A stretch of 64,000 nucleotides of DNA from Bradyrhizobium sp. 139 (GCF_023074175.1 NZ_JADPKS010000154.1:1-64000), one strand, 5' to 3'. Positions 52,216 through 61,345 are shown, numbered from the stretch's first letter. Program-made: numbers and translations. The notes: generated by a model not told the origin, from the letters alone.

Positions 52216-53604
52216 TTACTTCACCGCAAGCCGCAGGAAACTCATCACGCTGCCGAGCGCGGCGAAGCCTGCGCCGAGTGCCAGAGCGACGGTTGCGCCA
52301 TCGTGACCGGCCAGCGCGAAGCAGAGCGCAGCGAGTGCGGCCCCCGTCGTCTGCCCAATCAGACGCGCGGTGGCGACGATGCCGGAGGCGCTGCCGCTAC
52401 GGTGTGGCGGTGCGCTTGACATCACCGCCTTCATGTTCGGCGCCTGGAAGAAGCCGAACCCCATGCCGCAGATCACCATCCGCCAGATGATGTCGGGAAT
52501 GCTGGGGTTGCTCGGAAGCAAGGCCAACAGCGCCATGCCGAGGCCGAGCAGCACGAGCCCGATGCCGCCGAGCAGACCGACGGCATGGCGATCGGAGAGG
52601 CGCCCCGCAATCGGCGCCATGATGCCGACCACCAGCGGCCATGGCGTCATGAAGAACCCGGTCTCGACCTGCGAACGGCCCAGCACGTCCTCGAAATAGA
52701 ACGGCAGCGAGACGAAGGCGAGGCCCTGCACCGCGAAGGAGCAGACCGCGGTCGCCGCCGACAGTGCGAACATCGGCCGGCTGAACAGGTCGATCGGCAG
52801 CATCGGCGCGGGATGGTCGGCATGGCGGCGCGTCAGGATGAAGCCGAGCACGAGGGCGGTGACCAGTTCGACGCCCACGACCACCGGCGACAGATTATGT
52901 GCGGCGCTGCCGATGCCCGTGATGAACAGGCCGAGGCAGGCCGACGCCAGGATCGCGCCGAGAAAGTCAAAGCCGTGATCGGCCCGCGGCGTCTTCGGCA
53001 ACATCGCAAAGCCGATGCCGATCGCGACGAGGCCGAACGGGATGTTGACCGCGAACAGCCACGGCCACGGGCCGAATGCCAGGATGGCAGAGGCAATCGA
53101 TGGACCGAAGGTGAAGGCGGTCGCGACCACCAGCGCGTTGTGGCCGAAGCCGCGGCCGAGCATCCGGCCGGGATAGACGAAGCGCACCAGCGCCGTGTTG
53201 ACGCTCATGATGCCGCTGGCACCCAAGCCTTGCAGCGTCCGTGCGACCAGCAGGCTCTCCAGCGACCACGCCACCGCGCAAAGCAGCGAGGCGATGGTGA
53301 ACAGGATGAGGCCGCCGAGATAGATGCGCTGGTGCCCGACGATCTCGCCGAGCGCCCCGAGCGGCAGCAGCGTCGCCACCAGCGCGATCTGGTAGACGTT
53401 GACCACCCAGACCGATTGCTCCGGGCTGACATGCAGATCGGCGGCAATGGCGGGCAGCGCGATGTTGGCGATTGCGGTGTCGAGCGAGGCCATTGCCAGC
53501 GCGGTGAAGATCGCGGCTATCGCCCAGCGCCGCTGCGTAGCCGGCAGGGCATCGGCGATGGGGTGGTCAGGCTCGCGCGCGGCGGCAGGTAACGTGATGG
53601 TCAT
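52216..53604 (-). CDS. MFS drug/efflux transporter, 14 segments (DHA2 type)
   Basis: 462 residues from ATG 53604 (an ATG nine codons upstream is also in frame). Fourteen predicted segments; the motif WVVNVYQIALVATLLPLGALGEIVG is typical of EmrB/QacA exporters, with a middle loop pair DHPAPMLPIDLFSRPMF. Probably exports drugs or metabolites with protons. It ends 5 bp from the radical SAM stop and is divergent from the isocitrate/isopropylmalate-type gene. Confidence 0.9.
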   Translation of the reverse strand: MTITLPAAAREPDHPIADALPATQRRWAIAAIFTALAMASLDTAIANIALPAIAADLHVSPEQSVWVVNVYQIALVATLLPLGALGEIVGHQRIYLGGLILFTIASLLCAVAWSLESLLVARTLQGLGASGIMSVNTALVRFVYPGRMLGRGFGHNALVVATAFTFGPSIASAILAFGPWPWLFAVNIPFGLVAIGIGFAMLPKTPRADHGFDFLGAILASACLGLFITGIGSAAHNLSPVVVGVELVTALVLGFILTRRHADHPAPMLPIDLFSRPMFALSAATAVCSFAVQGLAFVSLPFYFEDVLGRSQVETGFFMTPWPLVVGIMAPIAGRLSDRHAVGLLGGIGLVLLGLGMALLALLPSNPSIPDIIWRMVICGMGFGFFQAPNMKAVMSSAPPHRSGSASGIVATARLIGQTTGAALAALCFALAGHDGATVALALGAGFAALGSVMSFLRLAVK

Positions 53605-53719
53605 TGCGTTAGCGCGTTTCTCCGGCCGCATGGGTTCGATGGTCTTTCCGGCATGTACTACGCTTGGCGCGTCTTCCACAGGCACATGCGTGCATGCTGT
53701 GTATGCGTGAAGGTGAGGC

Positions 53720-53746
53720 GATCATGCCATGCCCTGGCGTATGATC
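53720..53746. promoter_or_regulatory. Possible operator palindrome
   Basis: GATCATGCCA, TGCCC, TGGCGTATGATC form an imperfect inverted repeat 30 bp before the broken dehydrogenase gene, in the divergent spacer with the exporter gene. A dimeric repressor could bind; nothing confirms it. Confidence 0.32.
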
Positions 53747-53775
53747 ATGTCACGTCGGCAATGCAGGGGATCATC

Positions 53776-54837
53776 ATGCATATCGTCGTTCTGCCCGGTG
53801 ACGGCATCGGGCCGGAGATCACGACCGCGACATCGGGCGTGCTGCGCGCGGCCTCCGAGCGCTTCCAGCTCGATCTGCGCCTGGAGGAGCACGCGGTTGG
53901 GCATGCGAGCCTGAAACAGTTCGGCACGACGGTGCGCCCCGAGCTGCTCGACATGGTCCGCGCCGCCGACGGCCTGATCCTGGGTCCGACCGCGACCTTC
54001 GACTTCAAGGACGAGGCGCATGGCGAGATCAATCCGTCGCGGCACTTCCGCAAAAGCCTCGACCTCTACGCCAATGTCAGGCCCGCGCGCACTTATGCCG
54101 GCCGGCCCGGCCGGTGTGGCGATTTCGACCTCGTCGTGGTGCGCGAAAACACGGAAGGATTTTACGCCGACCGCAACATGGAGCTGGGCAGCGGCGAGAT
54201 GCTGGTCACGTCAGACGTCGTGATCTCACTGCGCCGGATCACACGGGCGTGCTGCGAGCGCATCGCGCACGCCGCCTGCCGGCTGGCGATCAAGCGCCGA
54301 AAACATCTCACCATCGTGCACAAGGCCAATGTGCTCAAGATCGGCGACGGCATGTTTTTGGAGATCTGCCGCGAGGCGGCGAGGGCCTATCCCGGCCTCG
54401 AAGTCGATGACATCCTCGTCGACGCCATGATGGCGCATGTGGTGCGTGACCCCGACCGTTTCGACGTCATCGTCGCCACCAACATGTTCGGCGACATCCT
54501 GTCCGACCTCACGGCGGAACTGTCCGGCAGCCTCGGCCTCGGCGGCTCCCTCAATGTCGGCGACCGCTACGCCATGGCGCAGGCGGCGCACGGCTCGGCG
54601 CCTGACATCGCAGGCCAGGACGTCGGCAATCCGGTGTCGCTGATCCTATCGACGGCTCTGCTGCTGGCGTGACATGGCGAGAGGAGCGGCGCTGTCCGCT
54701 ACGAGGAAGCGGCGCGTGCGATCGAGGCGGCAGTGGCGAAGGCGGTCGGCGAGGGCAGGGCGACGCGCGATGTCGGCGGCAAGCTCGGCACGATCGCGGC
54801 GGGCGCCGCGATCGCGGAGATCTTGCAGGCGGAGTGA
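53776..54837 (+). pseudogene. Isocitrate/isopropylmalate dehydrogenase family gene with one in-frame stop
   Basis: The frame from ATG 53776 (GGGG site 7 nt upstream) encodes MHIVVLPGDGIGPE, then VVRENTEGFYAD, ATNMFGDILSD and GSAPDIAGQ, a good decarboxylating dehydrogenase core. A TGA at 54670-54672 interrupts after LILSTALLLA. Reading past it in the same frame gives 54 sensible residues (HGERSGAVRYEEAARAIEA and GEGRATRDVGGKLGT) to a TGA at 54835-54837. Relatives carry Trp at this point, so a single TGG to TGA change is the simplest cause. Without the tail the protein loses the last helix. Alternatives are a sequencing error or read-through. Substrate (isocitrate-like or tartrate) unknown. Confidence 0.8.
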
Positions 54838-54859
54838 GCTGCTCCAAAACAAAAAAAGC

Positions 54860-54985
54860 CGAAAACAACCCCATGCACAGTAGAGAGGGGCTTGATCAAT
54901 AAGGGTTTTTCGGATCGCACCGCGACGACATTCCCCGTCCCGATCACGTTGACACGTCGGGCAAAACACCGGCACGATGCTATCC
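54860..54985 (-). repeat. Dispersed ~125-nt element, copy B
   Basis: Reverse orientation relative to copy A at 15942-16066. Shared blocks ATGCCGGTGTTTTGCCCGAC-like (CGTGCCGGTGTTTTGCCCG) and TACTGTGCATGGGGTTGTTT bracket a different centre of similar length. Here it lies 22 bp after the broken dehydrogenase gene. Confidence 0.75.
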
Positions 54986-55102
54986 TTGGCGCCGTTCGCG
55001 GAAAAGGCCCTGCGTGTGTGCTTCGTCGCGCCGTGGGTGCGGTCGCCGGAACTGAGAGCAGAGTTTCTGGAAGCGTTCATCAAGGCTGGACTGGCGGAGT
55101 AG
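54977..55102 (+). other. Possible gene fragment, 41 codons
   Basis: An ATG at 54977 opens 41 codons with a protein-like ending (ELRAEFLEAFIKAGLAE) and a stop at 55102. Its first bases lie in repeat copy B and no ribosome binding site is seen. It resembles the C-terminal end of some larger gene. Too short to name. Confidence 0.25.
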
Positions 55103-55796
55103 CGGCTGTCACAAGCAGCGCACGGGCATTGTTGCTGGCGCAGGCGAGCGATCTACTGAGGTTCCTGTTTGTCGGCTATTTCTCGCGCAGCCAAGCTAAG
55201 CTCCAACTCTCTTAGCTGCTCGATCAAAGGTCTGCGATCTCTTGATAATCAAATGGCGTCAGTGAATCGACGCCGCGTGACGTCATCTGGTCTTGAAGAA
55301 TGGTCGCCATCATGGCTTTGATGCTCATGACTATTGCCGCAAAATTTGATCGGCTTAGGAATCAACGGAGAGTAGACGCCAAGACTGACGACGCGCAACG
55401 GCAAGGATCTGCTTCGGGGGCCGTACAATCACGGGCGACGCTCGGGTCCAATATTGCGCTGCGAAGCGCGCGTCTTGCGCAACAAGGCACTTCGCTCCGA
55501 TCGCTTTAGGCTCCGCATCTAGCCGAACAACCTGTTTGCCGGGATGCTGAGATCATGAAGCCGGGGCTTCTGGGCAGACGCCGCAGCCTCGTCTCCGCAA
55601 CATCGAACTCGCGCGTGCCATTCGATCGAGACCTACGAAACAGTTCGTTAGCTTTCATGTGGCTAGCTGGGAGCGTGCCGATTACCGCCGATGCGGCACA
55701 CATTGGAATGGGAATGCCGGCCCCGGCTGTTCACCCCATCCTACGGCCGGGGCCGTTTTGAACTTTCGCAGCATCGTTCAAACCCGGTTCACAACC
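55103..55796. other. 694-bp stretch without a supported gene
   Basis: The codon pattern is irregular on both strands and GC is lower than in the flanks. A 34-codon minus-strand frame (55224-55328, starting MSIKAMMATILQDQMT) and a 68-codon plus frame (55555-55761) are the only candidates and neither has a ribosome binding site I trust. The stretch looks like decayed DNA next to the dispersed repeat. Confidence 0.45.
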
Positions 55797-55931
55797 ATGC
55801 TTAGAGGCATTGCTATCGCGCTATTTGGAATGGGCATCTTTTCTCAACTTGATCAAGCGCTCTTCCATGGCCGCAACACTGACGGCGCGCTGAGGCTCAT
55901 GCGGGAGATTAGCCGAGGCTTCGGGCTGTAA
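55797..55931 (+). CDS. Small membrane-like hypothetical protein
   Basis: 44 residues, start MLRGIAIALFGMGIFSQLDQ, with a hydrophobic first half and an amphipathic ending (LRLMREISRGFGL). The same size and pattern occur in small unnamed proteins of this genus as I recall them. No good ribosome binding site. Stands alone. Confidence 0.45.
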   Translation: MLRGIAIALFGMGIFSQLDQALFHGRNTDGALRLMREISRGFGL

Positions 55932-55988
55932 GGTACCGCCCCGCCCGTCTCATTCATCGGGGGCAGCGCCTTACGCGCACCACGACGG

Positions 55989-56153
55989 CTACTTCTTCAG
56001 CGTTATTCCCATTGTTCGCGCCATTCGCCTCACTGATCCGGCGTAGCGGCCCAATTCGGCGGCTATCTTCGATGCGCCAACTCCCTGCCGGGCGAGCCTG
56101 ACCAATCGCCGGACTTCCTGCTCGGCCCGCTGCTTTGGCTTTGGTGTTTTCAT
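55989..56153 (-). CDS. Small basic helix-turn-helix-like protein
   Basis: 54 residues from ATG 56153. Very basic, with EVRRLVRLARQGVGASKIAAELGRYAGSVRRM, which reads as a helix-turn-helix of the resolvase/GcrA-like sort. Might be a DNA-binding orphan or the remains of a larger regulator. The frame is open upstream to 56252, but the extra residues lack coding character. It lies beside the AT-rich stretch. Confidence 0.5.
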   Translation of the reverse strand: MKTPKPKQRAEQEVRRLVRLARQGVGASKIAAELGRYAGSVRRMARTMGITLKK

Positions 56154-56274
56154 GGTGCGACGCTCGGCGGCACCAGTGAGCCCGAACAGCCAACACTTGG
56201 GAAATTTACGGGTACTGGAGGAAAGCGCGGCGCGAATGGGCTTGCGCAGCACCGGCGCCGGCGGGGCCGTGCTA

Positions 56275-56343
56275 AAGGATTAATTTGACTTCGTATTTGG
56301 CCTAAATTATATAATTTTATTTAATTTATTTATTTCATTTAAA
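56275..56343. other. Very AT-rich stretch
   Basis: Bases 56281-56340 contain only 9 G or C (15 percent) in a genome of more than 60 percent GC, with runs such as TTATTTAATTTATTTATTT. Located 105 bp upstream of the coiled-coil gene. Candidate binding region for a nucleoid protein (MucR/Ros type) or a strong UP-like promoter element. Confidence 0.65.
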
Positions 56344-56448
56344 CCGCGGCAGCATTTCGATCTAAGCGTGTTCTGAATGAGTACTGAAACCAAGCGACCA
56401 GGCCGAGCAATCGCTCCATTATAATTGTTATCGAAAGAGGCGTGATAC

Positions 56449-58089
56449 ATGCGCCGACCAATTGATACTGCACCGAGGAACGAAGACATCTGGTTGGAAG
56501 ATGCGACCGGCGTTGTTGAGATCGCTCACTGGTCGCCCGAGGCGGGCAAATGGGTTTGGAAGGACGGCTCCCCAATCAACAATGCGCCGACCCATTGGTA
56601 TCCTGGGTATCCTGCAACTGAGGATGTCGATCCAGAGGACGAACCATCAGGCAGTCCGTTCGCAGCAGCTGTCATCTTGATCCCCGTCATCTTCGTTGGG
56701 GCGGCGATGCTCGGTGTGTTCGACCCATTCAAAGCGCGAACGATTCATGACGTGACGCGAATCGGCGGCGAGAGCGTCTTCAGCCTCGATCAGCGGCCGG
56801 ACATCGCGAGCGGATCGCAAGCACTCCTTCAGCGCGAAGCGACCGGACCCCTGATGCTGGCTGTGCCGGCAAGCATGGTGCGGCAGCAGCTCGACGAAAA
56901 TTCTCCGCGCAGCGACGCACTCGCCAGTGAGCTGGCCGCGGCGCACAGAGAGCTTGATGAAGCGGTCCAGCGCACGCACACGGCGGAAAACGTCGTGGAG
57001 GAGCTGCGGAAATCCCTTCAAGAGGAGCAAGCCCGCAGGGCCGAGCTCGCGAACGAACTTGCCGGAGCCCGCCGCGAGATCGACGCGCGTAACGCACAAT
57101 CCCGCAACGCGGACGATGTGGCCTCGCAGCAGAGAGACGCAGCGGCGGGGGAGATCGCAGAACTGCAGCAGTCGCTGCAGCAGGAGCGGCAAAGGAGCGT
57201 CCTCCTGGTGAAGCAGGCGAACGCCGCGCAGGCAGCAGCGGCGAACGCCGAGCAACAACGTCACGAGGCGCAGTCACGCGCCGCCGCACTCGCCAGCGAA
57301 CTTGCCGGAATACCTCGCGGATCGCTCACGGCGGCAGCTGCGGCCGCGGAGGAAAGCGAGGCGGCGGACCGGGAGAACGCGGAGTTGCGGCAGTCTTTGC
57401 AAGACGAGCGGCAGAAGAACGCCGTTCTCATCGCCGAGGGCAAAACAGCGCAGGCGGTAACGGCCAATGCCGAACAACAACGGCGCGCTCTCGAAGAGGC
57501 CGAGGCGCACGCCGCCGCGCTGGCGAGGGAGCTTGCCGAAACGCGCCGTGACATCGAAACCCGAAACGCGCAATTGCGCGAGGTGGACGCTGCGGCCTCG
57601 CAGCAGAGACAGGCAGCGAACCGAGAGATCGCCGAACTGCGGCATTCGCTGCAACAGGAGCGGAGCGGGACCGAAGCCAGGGAAGGCGAGGGTGCAACGG
57701 TATTGAGCCCCACCGACGCGCGCCCGCCGGTGGAGCAAGCAAATGGAGGCCCGATCTTGCCGGCGCCGCAGAACGTGGAATTGACTGCAGCCGGGCTGCC
57801 GATAATCGCAGACCAAAACGAGGTGGAGGCCCGATTGATCCCGCGCGCCAGGGCGTTGCTCGATCAGGGAAATATTGGCGCAGCGCGGATTGTACTTGAG
57901 CTTGCGGCTGAGAAGGACATTGCGCAGGCAAGTTTCATGCTCGCGGAGACCTATGATCCCGCGGTTTTGTCCGCCTGGGGTACCTATGGAACGCGCGGTG
58001 AAGCGGCCAAGGCGCGAGAGCTCTACGCGAAGGCACAGAGGGGCGGTATTCGCGGAGCCAAGGAACGGCTCGATGCGCTGCATCGCTGA
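56449..58089 (+). CDS. Membrane-anchored coiled-coil protein with C-terminal TPR/Sel1-like repeat
   Basis: 546 residues. An N-terminal domain of ~55 residues (IDTAPRNEDIWLED, HWSPEAGKWVWKDG, THWYPG) resembles small rhizobial DUF551-like modules. One membrane segment (residues 71-91) is followed by a predicted coiled coil from ~150 to 415 with three internal repeats (AELQQSLQQERQ, AELRQSLQDERQ, AELRHSLQQERS). Residues 465-546 look like a Sel1/TPR pair (ALLDQGNIGAARIVLELAAE, AKARELYAKAQRGGI). Probably the N-domain is cytoplasmic and the coil periplasmic. Upstream of three exported-protein genes; role unknown, scaffold or sensor suggested. Confidence 0.8.
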   Translation: MRRPIDTAPRNEDIWLEDATGVVEIAHWSPEAGKWVWKDGSPINNAPTHWYPGYPATEDVDPEDEPSGSPFAAAVILIPVIFVGAAMLGVFDPFKARTIHDVTRIGGESVFSLDQRPDIASGSQALLQREATGPLMLAVPASMVRQQLDENSPRSDALASELAAAHRELDEAVQRTHTAENVVEELRKSLQEEQARRAELANELAGARREIDARNAQSRNADDVASQQRDAAAGEIAELQQSLQQERQRSVLLVKQANAAQAAAANAEQQRHEAQSRAAALASELAGIPRGSLTAAAAAAEESEAADRENAELRQSLQDERQKNAVLIAEGKTAQAVTANAEQQRRALEEAEAHAAALARELAETRRDIETRNAQLREVDAAASQQRQAANREIAELRHSLQQERSGTEAREGEGATVLSPTDARPPVEQANGGPILPAPQNVELTAAGLPIIADQNEVEARLIPRARALLDQGNIGAARIVLELAAEKDIAQASFMLAETYDPAVLSAWGTYGTRGEAAKARELYAKAQRGGIRGAKERLDALHR

Positions 58090-58149
58090 CAATGGACTTG
58101 TTGCTGCAGGACTAAAAAGGTTGTGATGACTGATCCGGAAGGAAACGAC

Positions 58150-59193
58150 ATGAACAAGGCGCCAAGGTCACTCGCGTTGCTCCTGCTCGCCGGGTTGGTG
58201 CCGGTCGCGCTGATGCTTCAGACGGCCTGCGTGGAAGCCCAAACGGTGAAAAACGCCAAGGCCGATGCACAGCTCGTCCGACGGCCGCTCCCGCAAGAGA
58301 ACGAAAAAGACCGGATGAACGCCTGGACCGTCGGGCTCGCCGGTGGCCTGCTCGAAGGCGCACCGATCCGCCTCGCCGCAGAAATGGCCCGCGTCGTCGA
58401 TGACGGAGCGGATCTGCAGCTCCTGCCGATCGTCACGCGCGGCGCCACCGATAATCTGAATGCGTTGATCTATTTGCGTGGTGTCGACACCGCCATCATC
58501 AATTCCGACGCGCTCGAGGAGTACAAGATCCAGGTTCCGCAGATCCGCAGTCGCATTACTTACCTGCTCAATCTCTTCCCGTCTGAGCTGCACGTTTTTG
58601 TGCGACCGGAGATCACAAGCCTGCAGGACCTTGCCGGCAAGAAAGTAAACTTCAATACCCAGGGCACCGCAGCCGCCTATTCAGGACCATTGATCTTCAG
58701 CCGTCTTGGCATCGACGTCGACAAGACGTTCATTCCGCATCAGGTTGCCCTGGAACAGATGCGCAAGGGCGAGATGTCGGCCGTCGTGTTCATCACATCA
58801 AAACCCGTCGACGCCTTCGTGCGCGGCCGCTGGGAGGCGGGTTTCAAGCTTCTCCCGGTCCATTACGACAGGAGGTTCGAGGACTATTATCTGCCCGCGA
58901 CCCTGGACGCAAATGAGTATCCCAATCTGATCAAGCAGGGTGAGCGGGTCTCGACCATCGCGGTGCCGACAACGCTCGTTGCGTTCAACTGGCTGCCACA
59001 TTCGAATCGCTATCGACGTGTGGCGCGCCTTGTCGAGTACCTGTTCACGCGAATCGACCGCCTGCAGGCACCGGGCTTTGATCCGAAATGGCAGTCGATC
59101 AATCTCGCGGCAACCGTCCCTGGGCTGACCCGCTTCCGGGCCGCGCAGGAATGGCTGGATCGCAACGCGCGCAGTGCACAGGCGCGGCCATGA
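58150..59193 (+). CDS. TAXI-family TRAP substrate-binding-like protein
   Basis: 347 residues from ATG 58150 with GGAAGGAAACG upstream. Signal peptide, possibly with a weak lipobox (LQTACVEA). VGLAGGLLEGAPIRLAAEMARVV and LDAVGTRG-like VTRGATDNL mark the TAXI family; DLAGKKVNFNTQGTAAAYSG is the second ligand loop. TAXI proteins normally feed a fused TRAP permease, absent here, so this may be a sensor or a stand-alone binder. It is 60 bp after the coiled-coil gene; its stop overlaps the next start. Confidence 0.85.
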   Translation: MNKAPRSLALLLLAGLVPVALMLQTACVEAQTVKNAKADAQLVRRPLPQENEKDRMNAWTVGLAGGLLEGAPIRLAAEMARVVDDGADLQLLPIVTRGATDNLNALIYLRGVDTAIINSDALEEYKIQVPQIRSRITYLLNLFPSELHVFVRPEITSLQDLAGKKVNFNTQGTAAAYSGPLIFSRLGIDVDKTFIPHQVALEQMRKGEMSAVVFITSKPVDAFVRGRWEAGFKLLPVHYDRRFEDYYLPATLDANEYPNLIKQGERVSTIAVPTTLVAFNWLPHSNRYRRVARLVEYLFTRIDRLQAPGFDPKWQSINLAATVPGLTRFRAAQEWLDRNARSAQARP

Positions 59194-59819
59194 AAACTGC
59201 CGCTCCTCCGCTCGCCGTTGCCTTCAACGTTGCCTGCGGAATCGCATACGCGCAAAGCACGAGCGATCCCATGGAAACACTCCGGGCTTGTTCGGCAATG
59301 GAGGGACCAGCCCGGCAGGCATGTCTGCAGGACTTATCACGTAAGACTCCACCGCCCGGTCGGCGGGCGTCGGACGATAGCTGGCTGGTCAGCGAGACGA
59401 CCTCGCCAGTCGACTATTCACCGATCGTCACCGCCACCACCTCTTCTGTTAGAGGCTCGGATGGCGCCGCGATGCAACTCGCAATTCGCTGCCGCAAAGG
59501 CCGCACGGAAGTCGTTGTCGCAGGACCGGCGGTGTCGCGCAGGGCCAATGAATACGCCATCTCCTTTCGACTCAATGAAGATCCGCCAATGCAACTTACG
59601 GCAGTCTCGCCCTCGTTCGGCTCCGGCGTAGCGTTCGGGGGTGACGTCGTGCAGTTGCTGAAGTCGCTACCCGACGACGGTCACATCGTTGTGCGTCTTT
59701 CGACCCGCGCTGACGCGGTGCAGGAGGGACATTTCCTGCTCAGCGGATTCAAGAATGTGCGCGAAAAAACGGCGGCTGCGTGCAAATGGCCACATACCGT
59801 CGCCAGACCAGGAAAGTGA
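59190..59819 (+). CDS. VasI/TagO-like exported protein
   Basis: 209 residues from the ATG overlapping the TAXI stop. Signal peptide to residue ~21. RACSAMEGPARQACLQDLSR is a cysteine pair like the CxxIxDxxxRLxCYD of type VI secretion accessory proteins; then DSWLVSETTSPVDYSPIV, LAIRCRKGRTEVVVA, FRLNEDPPMQ and FLLSGFKNVREKTAAACKW follow the VasI layout. No type VI core genes are in the window, so an independent envelope role is likely. Confidence 0.72.
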   Translation: MKTAAPPLAVAFNVACGIAYAQSTSDPMETLRACSAMEGPARQACLQDLSRKTPPPGRRASDDSWLVSETTSPVDYSPIVTATTSSVRGSDGAAMQLAIRCRKGRTEVVVAGPAVSRRANEYAISFRLNEDPPMQLTAVSPSFGSGVAFGGDVVQLLKSLPDDGHIVVRLSTRADAVQEGHFLLSGFKNVREKTAAACKWPHTVARPGK

Positions 59820-59843
59820 CAGCCATGCGAGAGGAGACACCAG

Positions 59844-60461
59844 ATGATCAAACTCAAGTCGGCGATAGCAGTCCTCAGCGGCTTGGCGATGCTGCTTCTG
59901 GTCGGATCAAACGCGCAGGCGGAACCGGACAATCAGCTGAGCCCGCAGGCGAGTGAGAAGAGCCAAGCGAGCAATCAGAGGCACCCGAGTAGACAGAAGC
60001 AGGCGAGCAAGCCGGAGCACAATCACACGAGCAAGCAGGCACCTGCGAGCAAGACGTCGCTGGCTCAGGCGACCAAGCCAGAGATCGACAGGAAGTCGCA
60101 TCAGCTGATACTGCAGGTTAACTCCAACGAACCTGCGACAATGAACCTCGTCCTCAACAATGCGGCCAATGTCGCGCAATACTACCGCGATCTCGGTGAA
60201 GCAGTGTCGATCGAGGTTGTCACCTTTGGCCCTGGCCTTCACATGCTGCGCGATGACACGTCGCCGGTAAAGCCGCGCATCGAGGTGCTCGCGATGAGCC
60301 ATCCCGAAATTTCCTTCAAAGCCTGCGGCAACACCCAGGAAAATATGCGTAAGGCGGAGAACAAAGACATCAATCTGATTCCACAGGCGACGGTTGTGAA
60401 ATCTGGTGTCGTCCGCGTCATGGAGCTGCAGGAACAGGGCTGGAGCTATGTCAAACCGTGA
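59844..60461 (+). CDS. Exported DsrE-family protein with lysine-rich linker
   Basis: 205 residues, signal peptide to about AQAE. Residues ~28-80 are a hydrophilic linker with many SKQAS/KQASK-like repeats. The C-terminal ~120 residues are the DsrE/DUF1791-like fold (LILQVNSNEPATMNLVLNNAANVAQYY, GPGLHMLRDDTSPVKPRI, SFKACGNTQENMRKAE). The Cys in FKACGNT is the family's likely sulfur-handling position. Fourth gene of the set. Confidence 0.85.
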   Translation: MIKLKSAIAVLSGLAMLLLVGSNAQAEPDNQLSPQASEKSQASNQRHPSRQKQASKPEHNHTSKQAPASKTSLAQATKPEIDRKSHQLILQVNSNEPATMNLVLNNAANVAQYYRDLGEAVSIEVVTFGPGLHMLRDDTSPVKPRIEVLAMSHPEISFKACGNTQENMRKAENKDINLIPQATVVKSGVVRVMELQEQGWSYVKP

Positions 60462-60601
60462 GGTCCGCCGGCAATGCGGCCGCGGGATGAGCCGCTATTG
60501 AAGCATGTCGCCTCCATCGAGCAAAAACTGGATCTCATCGTCGTCCGGCAAACCGGACATGGCATGGTTTTTGCGGGCCGATGGGATTCAGGAGTCCACC
60601 C

Positions 60602-61345
60602 CTAAAACTGATACCGTCGCAACCCGCCATCCACCGGGATCACGGTGCCCGTGATGTAGCGCGCTACCGGCGAGGCCAAGAACACCGCGAGCGCCGCAAG
60701 GTCCTCCGGCTCGCCCCAATAGCCGACCGGGATCTCTTCCTCGGCAAAGCGCTCGCGATAATCCGGCGGATAGTTGCGGCGGATCTGCTCGCTCATGATG
60801 CGGCCGGGCGGGATGCAGTTGATGGTGATGCCGTGCTCGCCGATTTCGCGTGATAGCCCCTTGGCCCAAGCGTGCACGGCGGCCTTGGCGGCGAAGGCGG
60901 CGTTCAGGCCTTCCGGCTCGGACTTGCCGGTGATGTTGACGATGCGGCCCCATTTGCGCGCGATCATCTGCGGCAGCAGCGCATGCGCGATGCGGCGGTA
61001 GCTGGTGAAGTTCAGCGCGATCGCCTCGTCCCATTGGCTGTCGGGCGCATCGACCGGCAGCGGGCGGCTGCCGCCGGCATTGTTGATGAGGATGTCGACA
61101 TGACCGAGCTCCTTCAGCGCAAAAGCCGCGATGTTCTCCGCCGCGTCCTTCGCCATCACGTCCTGCTCGAACGGCGTGATCAGCCCGCCGCCCACCTCTT
61201 TCGCCACTTCGGCAAGCAGGTCGGTCCGCCGCGCCACGCCGACGACGCGGACGCCTTCGGCAGCCAGGCCCTTGGCGATGGCGCGGCCGATGCCGATGCT
61301 CGCGCCCGTGACAACAGCGGTTTTCGATTTCAGCCCGAGGTCCAT
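60602..61345 (-). CDS. SDR family oxidoreductase
   Basis: 247 residues from ATG 61345. TGASIGIGRAIAKGLAAEG is the NAD(P) motif, INNAGG follows, and catalytic residues are seen in NITGKS and AAFAAKAAVHAW, where the usual YxxxK is replaced by F-AAK. The missing tyrosine is notable and may mean low or altered activity. It ends in the normal ITGTVIPVDGG. Divergent from the methyltransferase gene by 145 bp. Confidence 0.88.
   Translation of the reverse strand: MDLGLKSKTAVVTGASIGIGRAIAKGLAAEGVRVVGVARRTDLLAEVAKEVGGGLITPFEQDVMAKDAAENIAAFALKELGHVDILINNAGGSRPLPVDAPDSQWDEAIALNFTSYRRIAHALLPQMIARKWGRIVNITGKSEPEGLNAAFAAKAAVHAWAKGLSREIGEHGITINCIPPGRIMSEQIRRNYPPDYRERFAEEEIPVGYWGEPEDLAALAVFLASPVARYITGTVIPVDGGLRRYQF

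Noticed and set aside
59190..59819. Type VI secretion locus
   Set aside because: One VasI-like gene is present but no tss core gene, so no secretion system is claimed.
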